Shown here one piece after another: positions 36,403 to 45,665 of a stretch of DNA of 64,000 bases. How positions within the stretch are numbered: position 1 is the first letter of the stretch; each line of letters begins with the position of its first letter. The notes beneath the pieces are model-generated. The model saw only the letters and a list, made by a program, of their open reading frames with translations. It was not told where the DNA came from and ran no database searches. Position numbers and translations under genes: made by a program. This DNA is from Linnemannia hyalina (lineage: Eukaryota > Mortierellomycota > Mortierellomycetes > Mortierellales > Mortierellaceae), in NCBI GenBank assembly GCA_019671135.1, contig JAHRHY010000006.1, positions 496,001 through 560,000 of the forward strand, read 5' to 3'.

Positions 36403-36855
36403 ATGGCCGAACCTACGACCTCCCCCTGGGGACTCTACGCCCTGATGGTCTTCTGCATCATAATGGCCATCTCTGGCTTCGTCTGGTGCTTTTGCTGTGG
36501 CACATGGTAACCAAAGAATCATTCACACACTGACCCTTTTCTGCCCTCACTCAAGAATTGAACACTAACGTGTGCTCCTATCCCTCTCAACAGTGTTGGT
36601 AGGGATGTGATGCGTGCAGCTGGTCTCTCAAGATTGGTGCCGCCTCAATACATGCAGCCGTCGTTCATGAACAGAGGAGGCTATCAGCGCAAGCGGAGTG
36701 GTGACGAGGAGGAGGGCTGGGAAGAAGAGATCGATATGGATGTGTTGCAGGATGAGGCGCATGATTCTTCAGTCGAGTACGATTATGACCTCTCGGACGA
36801 TGACCAGAGCGATAACGAGACTGAGAACAAACTATACCCAAGGCGACCACGGTGA
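36403..36855 (+). CDS. Small single-pass membrane protein, hypothetical
   Basis: Two exons, 36403-36506 and 36594-36855, 121 aa. A short N-terminus (MAEPTTSPW) precedes one membrane helix at about 10-28 (GLYALMVFCIIMAISGFVW). A cysteine cluster follows directly (CFCCGTCV), the kind of juxtamembrane site often palmitoylated. The rest is polar: RRGYQRKR-like basic stretch, then a strongly acidic Asp/Glu-rich tail and a basic end (YPRRPR). Splicing TG to T makes Cys and reads through the apparent stop of exon 1. I recognise no family. Divergent from MIX23 with 247 bases between the starts. Confidence 0.75.
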
Positions 36856-37241
36856 GAATGAGAGAGATCGCCTCCAGAAGGAATGATCACCATGCAATAA
36901 GGCGAAACCAGGCAGGTATGTACCACGCTGTCCAGCTCAGCACGTAAAACTCAGGAACTGTTGTCTGCAGCCAGGATGTCATCTCACTTAGCATCATCAC
37001 AAGACAGCCGTCAGGGGCCGTCGGCGTTGTCGTTTGCACATCATTGTAGACAGGTGTGCCAATGGCGAAGCGGAAGGAATAAACACCCTTTTGTTGTTGT
37101 GAAAATGCGACAAAGTTCGCATACCCATTCATACTTGTAATTTGGTAATGCGTAATATATTTGTTATTCTTTGCTATCGTACATATTCTGGTATTCTTCG
37201 TACACAATCCTGGTCTCCTCTCCCATGCGCGCCATATTGAT
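36856..37241. other. Convergent 3' region of the small membrane protein and UNG1
   Basis: No gene recognised. Several short open stretches exist on the minus strand but none shows family motifs. Consistent with two 3' untranslated regions. Confidence 0.45.
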
Positions 37242-38399
37242 CTAAGAGCAATCATCGACAAGACTGTTCCAGTTGATGGGTGTTTGACCATTCTCCTCCA
37301 GATACTTGTTGGCTTTGGAGAAATGCTGGCTGTCAAAGAATCCACGATGGGCGCTCAATGGTGAAGGGTGAACGCTCTGCAACACCAAATGCTTTTTCTT
37401 GTCGACAAGTGTGCCCCGGTTCTGTGCATCTTTACCCCACAACAAAAACACGACGTTCCTGCGCTGATCGCTGATTGTCTTGATAACCGCATCCAACAAC
37501 TTTTCCCATCCTTTGCCCTTGTGTGAATTGGCGGCGTGGGCACGGACAGTCATGGCCGCGTTGACCATCAAGACTCCTTGGCGAGCCCAGGACTCGAGGT
37601 ACCCGTGGTTGGGGGTGACGAATCCAGGGTAATCGGTCTCGAGCAGCTTGAACATGTTTTTGAGCGAGGGTGGGGGGCGCACGGGTTTCTTGACACTGAA
37701 GCACAACCCGTGAGCCTGGTTATCGTCGTGGTAAGGATCTAAGTGCGTGCGCATTCGAGGAAAGGAAGGGTGTGTGAATAAACGCGATTTCTCCTTGGTC
37801 CTGTCGACTACTACAAGTATCACAAAAATGAGCGTTTGCACTAACCTTGTCCAAGGATGACAACGCGAACGCTTGGCAGAGGAGTGAATCTCGACCAGCT
37901 GTAGATGTCGCTCTTTGGTGGGAAGACCTGCTGCTTGTTTTCGTCCTCTTGCTTCAAAAACTTCTTGAGCTATGAGAATACAGAGAAACAAAAGAATAAC
38001 GTTGTAAGTACAGACCCGGGGTAGAAACTCTAACGTCTACAATAGCAAAGTAACACGTCTGAAGAGATATACCTCGATAAAGTAGGACTTGGTGAACTCG
38101 GACTGAAGGGCCCTGAGCCAGGTTGCGTCGATGGTGTCCTGTTCAAGACTGAGCAACTCGCGTTTTTCATCCGAGAGTCCCTTGAGGATATCGGGCTTGG
38201 CCTTCAGGACGAGGGGCGCAGAGGCTGGGGTCTCGTCACCGTTAGCGGTTCCTGTTGCTGTTGGGTCGGTGGCAGCAACGGCCTTTGGTTTTGCCCAGGA
38301 GAGCAAGGACTGTTGCTTGGGTGCAGAGGAGGCAGAGAAGGTGGTCTTCTTGGTGGAACCGCCCTTTGTGGCGGGTGAATCAGAAGGTCGTTTGTTCAT
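37242..38399 (-). CDS. UNG1: Uracil-DNA glycosylase, family 1
   Basis: Removes uracil from DNA as the first step of base-excision repair, in nucleus and/or mitochondria. Three exons: 38399-38073, 37969-37846 and 37738-37242, 315 aa. The catalytic water-activating loop GQDPYH is rebuilt across the exon 2/3 junction (Asp151 is the catalytic residue). Also present are FSVKKPVRPPPSLKNMFK, the uracil-recognising Asn in LLWGKDAQNRG, and the DNA-intercalation loop HPSPLSA at 274-280. The N-terminus is disordered and Lys/Ser/Thr-rich, with QQSLLSWAKP resembling a PCNA-interaction motif of the type seen in other nuclear UNGs; that is an inference. The start at 38399 is chosen because upstream sequence is a hydrophobic non-conserved frame. 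An ACGCGT box lies 269 bases upstream. Confidence 0.95.
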
Positions 38400-38847
38400 T
38401 GGGGCTTGTCTTTTTTGAGGTGGATGGTTGGAGGTGGAAGCAAGGGATGGTGAGCAAAGAGAAAAGCAAAAGTGAAAAAGAGGGCAGGGTCTCAAGATAA
38501 AAACACACACACAACGGTGGCAAAAATCAAGTCACGATTAATTGATTTCGTCAATCGAAGATGACCCAGGAACACAGAAACAGATACTGATACACACCCG
38601 ATAGCCTCCTGGTGACTGGTTGAACCCAGCCCAAGCGAACCCGCGCCTCCGAGCTCCTCATACGCGGACGCGTTTGATTCTAGGCATCCACCTCTCCGCT
38701 TTGTCTTCGTATCCATCGTCACCCTTAAGGAACAACTATTGATGTCGTCACGACCATCGATGTATTGTACTCCCACGCTCAATTGCCTCTTCCCTCTCCT
38801 CTCCCCAATACAATACTGCCTACTCAGACAACACCTACTACTCTGCA
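38400..38847. other. Divergent promoter region: UNG1 / LRR-like gene
   Basis: No gene. Contains one ACGCGT at 38668-38673, between the two start codons. The plus strand next to UNG1 is purine-rich (38430-38480). Confidence 0.5.
38668..38673. promoter_or_regulatory. ACGCGT (MCB-like) box between UNG1 and the LRR-like gene
   Basis: Palindromic hexamer 269 bases upstream of UNG1 and 175 bases upstream of the plus-strand gene. Yeast UNG1 is expressed in late G1/S, so a role for UNG1 is plausible, but position alone does not prove it. Confidence 0.3.
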
Positions 38848-41753
38848 ATGGTCGAGACGAGTGACCACCAAGCGTTCCAGCTGCACCCAACCCACGGCTC
38901 GCCACCTCAAGGACCTGTTGTGAATATCGAAGTCTGCACCGATGTCTCCACAGGTGAAAAGTTCATCTTTTGGGAAGACATCGAGACATTCTTCCCTAGA
39001 CTACAAAGCATTCGCCGTGACAATATCATGATCACTTTCATGAGGGACAACCATGGACACCGGTAAAAATCCTCAAGGGGTCTTCTGTACTCGTCAATGG
39101 GTTGTACTAGGCAAGTTTTAATAATACACCGGTGCCTCTCTTTGTCTTCGAAACAAATAGGTACAATCCCGTCAGGATCAAGCATTACCCTGGGGTAACT
39201 CTAAGCGTCACTGTCTCAAACAACAACACAACCATTCGTGATGACGACAGCACGAGCAACTCTCAACCACCTAGCTATATTTCAACACTTCCGGATTTCT
39301 CTGCTCCAACCGCCGCTGCCGTTACTGGACATACGCCAAGAGCACCTCAGCTGTGGGAAATCGACACTCCTACGCACCAAATGGAAGAGCTGGTCAGATG
39401 ATGTCCCCAGGAACTTTCATCTCCCTCCAACCCCTCTGAGCAGTCAAGTCCATGGCAGCCTGCTGCACCCAACGACTCACAACGGGAATATCTATCGCCC
39501 TCCATTGCATCGCTTGCCACCTCAAAGCTGCCAACACGGAACGTCTCGACAGGACGGTCAGGACCACATATACTGCTCACCTCGTCAACCTCAACCGATA
39601 TCCCACCACTTTTCATTGTACTACCTGACCCTTTGAGGGAGCGACCGTCTGAGAGGAAATTTCGACTGTTCTTCCTCTGCGAAGGTGGAAGCCAGACTCA
39701 ATTCCGACGACTTTGCAACAACACGGATGAGGTCGTTCCTGGACATCCTCACGTCTGCGGTCATGAAGGGTATCAACTAGAGCGACTTGACGACTTTTCT
39801 CGGCAGTATGGATCCTACGCGCTGAATGTGCTAGAGAGTATCAAGTATGGATATCCACTCCGTGACCAGGTGATCTCTTCGCCCAAGGATATTGAGCCCC
39901 TTAGGATCTTGCGCGAGGGTCGAGATGGTATAGAATACCACAGGATGAACTGTGGAGACATTGCAGCCGGGGTCGATGAGGACATCAAGTACCTTCGACC
40001 GGGTCGCACAAGTAGCCGCGAGGCCTTCAAGAGACGAGCTGCAGCAGGAGGAATGAGGTCAATGACGACAGAGGATCTCAGCGGCGTGCGATTATTTCTA
40101 AAAGATGTCAGGGAGTTTGAGACCATCTCTCCAGACGGCAGTGGGGGACTTGGGTACTTGACAAAGGGAGCAACACCGACGGGACAGACGACATGGCTCT
40201 GCTACACCCTCCACCAAGCCATATACGACACCAACGCCTTGGTGATGGTCAAGAGAGCCATTGCTGGAAGTTTCGATTACGACGAGGGCATCCTGAAGCT
40301 GATCACATTCTCGGGACCACATACAGGAGCGACTTTGACAGGATTGCTCAGAGCGCTCTCAAGCACGAGCCTGGTGACGGAGCTGGACCTCGAGTTGGAC
40401 CAGGAGTTGACTTATAAGAATCTCAAGCAGCTGAAGGACACCATCTTTGGCATGAAGCGCTTGCGTAGGTTAAATCTCAACCTTGCCAATCGCGGTGGAC
40501 CGATCTCCGATATTTTCAACCTTGGCAAGCGAGGGGACGCTTTGGCCGAGATCCTTACCTCCGGCACCTTACAAGCTGTCTCCTTCCGTCAGGTCGAGTG
40601 GTTCTTCACAAAGTCGAGCACGTTTGCAGCACTAGAGAGGATCAACCTCTCCGAGATTCATCTGGAAGCCAACTTTGAGCCCAAGACCCACACCCAAAAG
40701 CTGAAGAATCTCCTTCACAGGTGTTCCAAACTAGAGGTTCTCGAACTCTGGTGTTCTGATGGTCACTTTGGCGACACCATTGACATAGTGAAGAGCATCT
40801 TTCAAGGCCAGGATACGTTTAGATTCCTCTATCTCAACAGTCCTCACTTCAAGGCAGCCTTCGATAGAGTCTACATTGACCCCCAGGTCAGTGCCCTTCC
40901 TCCTCGAATCAAGTTCCCTGCCAACTCCTCGCGAAGCGCTGAGATGAGAGTCCTGCATCGGTTCGGGTCCTTGATCCATACGTTTGCCATTGACGATACG
41001 ACCACGGACGAGGAGATTGTCATTTTGCGGGACTGTATTCAGCAACAAGGTAGCAAGCTCGGTAGAGTCGACATTGTCATATCTCCTTCGACCAGCCGGC
41101 TCACAAATATCGACGTCCTACAATCTGCCATCCTCACCATCAACAATCCCGCTGCTGCCAACCGGACTGGCTCCCCTGATAAGCAATTGGATCGCTCGGC
41201 TGGTACATCGACCAACTCGGGAGTCGCATGCTCAGTCGCCTTCAAGTCCTCCGATATCCTGACTGACAAACGGGCGCATTTTGTCGGAGCAGTTTTCCCT
41301 TGCCTCATTTCCCTAGAACTGGAGATGTCGGACAGCTCAACCCCTTACCCCTACGGAATAGGCCAAGAACTTTCTGCTCTCAAAACCTACACTTCTCGCG
41401 GTACTGAGCGCGTCCTCAGCAGTCCCAAGGCCCAGGAACTCACCCAAATTGTCTCTCAGAGTCCTTTATTGACATCCCTCAGCTTGAGGTACACGCATCT
41501 CGACTCCAAGGACTGGGAGGTTGTTCTGGAGACTCTGGACTACCGAAGACTCGAGTTATTGAATTTGAATTTCACCAACTTTTCAGACGTACAGGCAATA
41601 ATCTTAGTGGATCGACTGGAGGAATCATCGTCGTTGCCAGTTCTGGGTGAGATTCGGATACAGTTCGTTCCGATGGGCCGCGTTGCGCGACACGCGTTCA
41701 AGAAGCGAATGGAGTTGATACTGCCCAATTGCAGGGTGAACATGCAGTCATGA
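38848..41753 (+). CDS. Large leucine-rich-repeat-like protein with an in-frame TGA or a 90-nt intron
   Basis: Exon 1 is 38848-39062. Exon 2 starts at 39161; joining gives HGHRYNPVRIKHYPG. The frame then runs to 41753 with a single in-frame TGA at 39399-39401. A phase-0 intron 39321-39410 (GTTACT to CCCAG, 90 nt) would remove the stop and give 905 aa. Without it the protein would be truncated to about 150 aa. The N-terminal 110 residues look like a small domain (VVNIEVCTDVSTGEKFIFWEDIETFFPRL). A linker rich in Ser/Pro follows, then RKFRLFFLCEGGSQTQ with HEGYQLERLDDFSRQYGSYAL, and about 500 residues of irregular leucine-rich strands (LVTELDLELDQEL, LRRLNLNLANRG, LISLELEMS). No F-box seen. I do not assign a function; LRR-like fold is inferred from spacing. 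Confidence 0.72.
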
Positions 41754-42063
41754 AACCCCTATTCTAATTCGCCCGTCTAGGCTGAAGGTGTGAATAAAAA
41801 TAATGTTGTTATCTCCGTGTGCGCCTCGTCTCTTTTCATTCATGCGCGTTGCGCCCGTTGCCGCTGAATAAAGAGGAGGCTTGGCGGGTGATTAACAAAG
41901 CCCCCTTTCTTTTTCGGACATTTTTTTATCTCCTATCCATCCTTAGTTGTTTCTTCTTTCACTCCTTCCTTTCTCACGCTATTCTTTCACACTTCACACT
42001 TCACCTGCACCTTTTCTTTTCCCTCTTTCTCCTTTTCCCTCCCAAAATATATCATCAGTTGAA
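41754..42063. other. Intergenic region with CT-rich pirin leader
   Basis: AATAAA at about 41793 ends the upstream gene. A strong CT-rich tract (41930-42050) precedes the pirin start. Confidence 0.5.
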
Positions 42064-42945
42064 ATGTCAACCCTCGTCAAAGGCAGCAGATCGATTATCA
42101 AGTCCGTCCTCTCCAGACCCAGGATGGACGGTGTCGGCGCACTTGTTTATCGCTCTATCGGCGACACCGAGCTCCGCAACCACGACCCCTTCCTCCTCCT
42201 CGACGAATTCAATGTCGACAAGGACGGCGGATTCCCAGATCACCCCCACCGTGGCTTCGAGACCGTGACCTACATGCTCGAGGGTCAGTTTCAGCACGAG
42301 GATTTTGCCGGACACAAGGGTACCATCGGACCTGGCGATCTGCAATGGATGACGGCTGGTCGCGGTATTGTCCACACCGAGATGCCAGTCAAGACCCAAG
42401 CCCCCGCCCATGGACTCCAGCTTTGGATCAACTTGCCTAAAGAGCACAAAATGTGTGAACCCCAGTACCAGGAACTTTTGGATGGTCAAGTCCCCCGAGC
42501 GAACCCACAGGAGGGTGTGGTCATCAAGGTCATTGCTGGCGAATCCCACGGTGTGTCGAGCAAAGTCTACACGCGTACACCAACAATGTACCTGGATTTC
42601 AAGATGGCACCCCACAAGACTGTCGAGCAGGCGATCCCGTCGAGTTACAACGGGTTTATCTATGGACTGAAGGGCACGATCTTTGTGGGTGAGGAGGGTG
42701 TCGAGGGTAAACCCCATCAGACGTTGGTCCTTTCGGAGGATGGAACAGAGACGATCAAGATTTCGACCAAGGATGAGGAGGCGCACTTTGTGGTGATCGC
42801 GGGTCAGCCTCTGAAAGAGCCCCTTGCCCAGCGCGGGTTGTTTGTGATGAACACGCAGGAGGAGATTGTTGAGGCCATGGTTGATTTCCAGCGAGGCCAG
42901 CATGGATTCGAGCGCGCCAAGGGCTGGCACTCCACTATTGCGTAG
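42064..42945 (+). CDS. Pirin-family protein (bicupin, metal-binding)
   Basis: Iron-binding bicupin; family members act as quercetin dioxygenases or transcription cofactors. Single exon, 293 aa from the ATG at 42064. An upstream in-frame ATG at 41947 lies in the CT-rich leader and would add only low-complexity residues. The metal ligands of human pirin (two His, one His, one Glu) are matched by HPHRGFE (His60, His62) and VHTEMP (His104, Glu106). DGVGALVYRSIG, DPFLLLDEF, GRGIVHTE and GLQLWINLP are family signatures. The second cupin half lacks metal ligands, as usual. Function in this organism is not known. Confidence 0.93.
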   Translation: MSTLVKGSRSIIKSVLSRPRMDGVGALVYRSIGDTELRNHDPFLLLDEFNVDKDGGFPDHPHRGFETVTYMLEGQFQHEDFAGHKGTIGPGDLQWMTAGRGIVHTEMPVKTQAPAHGLQLWINLPKEHKMCEPQYQELLDGQVPRANPQEGVVIKVIAGESHGVSSKVYTRTPTMYLDFKMAPHKTVEQAIPSSYNGFIYGLKGTIFVGEEGVEGKPHQTLVLSEDGTETIKISTKDEEAHFVVIAGQPLKEPLAQRGLFVMNTQEEIVEAMVDFQRGQHGFERAKGWHSTIA

Positions 42946-43331
42946 TTTCCTTCTTTTTTTCGGCTGCTCCCTCCTTGTTACTACTATGTTCTTGTTAATA
43001 TCTTAAAGTGCGCCTGTAATACGCTGTAAGCTGTAAGCGGACTGTTCCGCCACCAATTTTTTCCATTTCTGATCATCGAATGTGACTGTTCGGTCGCTGC
43101 TTCCGAACAGGGGATCGCATAAAGAAAACACTCCTCAGGACCATGACGATTTTGTGTCCTTCTTCTTTCTCGACTCTTCCTTAACATCACCTTTTCCTTC
43201 CGAAAATCACCAACACTACTCCTTTCAGGCAACAACCCAGTGCTGTCAACTTACCTTAGTACGAGCGATCTCACACCAGCATTCATCACCCGCTGTTGCT
43301 CGGATTCGACATTACGACAACTTTCTAAACC
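42946..43331. other. Intergenic region upstream of tafazzin
   Basis: No gene seen. CT/CA-rich sequence leads into the tafazzin start codon. Confidence 0.45.
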
Positions 43332-45225
43332 ATGGGCGGATTCTGGACCTCACGATCCCCCACCTCGTCCTCATCGACAACAACAACAACCCAGGACGAC
43401 ACGGACTCAGTCTCTGTCAGGCCAGCACCAGCACCAGCAACTGCGCTCTCGACACCTTTCCCAACTCAATTCGCTGTCAACGTTCCAGATAGCACAGGAA
43501 AAACAAAAGCACCAGAAAGAGGAGGGGACGCCGCCAGTCATGAGCATTCACCTAGGCTGGAACCAAGTCCGCTCCCACATATCCCCTTCGTCCCCGACGC
43601 CGATCAAAACCCGGATCTGAAGTACTTCAGCCGATTCAGGGCTGACCCAAGCAGCATCTTGCTGCAGTACCCTCGTTCGAACGTGGATCATATCCATGAC
43701 TTTTATGAGATCTATAACCCGTCTGAGAAGGGACTCTGGGCCTTTGGAAGGTATGTTACCCCACCTTTTGGTTACAAGGCATGGCAAGAGCAATTGATCA
43801 TGGAATACTTACGGCCTTGTTTATTCTTCTGGATGGACTGTTTACCATTTTTTCAACTGTTCAACAGCAAGGCGATAATGGGCGGAGTTGCGGCAGTGAG
43901 CAAGATCTTTATGACGTTCGGCTCCTACACAAGTGTCTACAATATGAACCCATTCCTCAAGATCCTCTATGACACCGACCGTACCCGGCCCCTTCTTACT
44001 GGTAAGAAGAACAAGGGGAATACGAGTGTAAGGAATGGGTTGTGGAACGGAAAGGGAGAACGATTGCTCATTGGCTCACCAAAAATATAATTTTCCTTTC
44101 CTTCTTTCGGTGTTTAGTAACAAACCATACCTCAACGTGAGTTTCAGCATTGGATCGCAGACGGCCAACGTGGGGATCAGGAAATTGGCTAGTATGAAAG
44201 GCTGACAAAGGACTAACAGGACATTCCTTTTCATCGTTTTGTTTTTTTTTGCTTTCAATTGGAACGTTAGTGCTGACGATCCATTGCTCTGGGGCGCCTT
44301 GCCATGGAAGGCTTATAATACACCTACCAGGACTATCCGCTATGCACTGGGCGCACAGGAGCTCTGCTACCCCAACGCGTAAGTTCCTGTTGCGGAGGCG
44401 CAGTTCGATATTCATACCTTGTATACAAAGTGCAAGACACTAACGCCTCATTCTTTTCGTTGATGACATATAGACCTGTGGGTCACTTTTTCCGATGTGG
44501 ACAGATTGTGCCTATTATCCGAGGAAACGGGATTTACCAACCGGCCATTGACAAATCGATCAATCTGCTCAGGACTGGACGCTGGGTCCACATCTTCCCC
44601 GAAGGCAAGATCAACCAAACGGACCAGTTGATTCGGCTCAAATGGGGCGTTGGGCGGATATTGATGGAATACGGTGGACCCACCATTGCCGAAGGAGGCA
44701 AGCCAATTAACGAGGTCGAGATGCCAATCGTTATTCCAATTTATCACTTGGGTATGGAGGATATCCTGCGACTGTACCCCAACAACGATTCGCCAATCTT
44801 TCCAAAACTGGGTATGCCCCTGACGATCGTCTTTGGAGAGCCGATCGAGTTTCGGTCGCTGATGCAGGAGTACAAGGAGGGCAGAATTGGCGAGGTTGAG
44901 GCACGTGTCAAGATGACCGAGAGGGTGTTTGAGGCGATGGAGGAGCTCAAGTTGGTCGCGTTGCGGTTACATAAGGAACAGGAGGCGCGTATTGAGCAGG
45001 ATAGGATTACCAAAGGCAGGTGGTGGTGGGTCAAGCCCGTCGGATGGGGATGGTAAGCACAGACCTGCCACATTGATTTGTATGGGGTTGAATGTGTTCA
45101 AATGACGTGATTACTTACTCTTTTACTTGCGTGCCTTTTTTTCGTGTTTGTGCAGGTGGATTTCCCCAGACGTAGAATTGTCAACCAGCCATAGAGACAC
45201 CAATGTCAGGATCGAGGAACTATAG
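43332..45225 (+). CDS. TAZ1: Tafazzin, cardiolipin transacylase
   Basis: Mitochondrial phospholipid-lysophospholipid transacylase that remodels cardiolipin. Six exons: 43332-43750, 43868-44001, 44118-44136, 44271-44378, 44474-45052 and 45156-45225, 442 aa. The catalytic NHxxxxD motif is VTNHTSTADD (His188, Asp193); Asn-His-Thr-Ser comes from exon 3, which is only 19 nt long. Further motifs: WGALPWK, ALGAQELCYPNAPVGHFFRCGQIVPIIRGNGIYQ, WVHIFPEGKIN (FPEG at 268-271) and IPIYHLGMEDILR. The last exon adds 23 residues after a run of Trp (GWGWWISPD). The first 100 residues are an unconserved Ser/Thr/Pro-rich extension, longer than in yeast (381 aa). Membrane attachment is expected to be interfacial. 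Confidence 0.93.
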
Positions 45226-45665
45226 ACATCACAACACTACACATCAACACCCCCAGCATGGAGACACACGTCCTCTCCCTCCCTCCAACACCCCCCACTT
45301 ATCACAGCATTTATTATTCATCTCTGATAATAATCTTCATCCACAATATTTATTCTTCAAAACTCTTTCGCTGACGAGATCTTGACTTTGTGTTTTGCTA
45401 TTCAATTTTATCAACGGGATTCAGAGGGTATGGTAGCACGAGGCTGGAAACTGAAGGGAACCCTGGGGTCGGATAGATGGAGTTACAAATGAGGTGCCAC
45501 TTTGAATTGTTGCATAAAAGAAATGGGAGAAAGAAGGGAGGAAAAGTACCAAAGGATGGGTATGATCCAGCATTACAGCAGCAAGAAATGAAGATAAAAA
45601 AAACTTTACTCGTATTATCCTATGTACAAGATGTCAACCCAAGGTGTGGAAGACAGACAGACCAA
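45226..45665. other. Convergent 3' region of tafazzin and the NDR kinase
   Basis: No gene seen. AT-rich; both neighbours end here. Confidence 0.5.

Noticed and set aside
36887..37345. 152-aa minus-strand frame overlapping the UNG1 end
   Set aside because: Overlaps the real UNG1 3' exon in another frame and has no family features.
42067..42930. 287-aa open frame on the minus strand
   Set aside because: Antisense shadow of pirin, whose sense frame has all family motifs.
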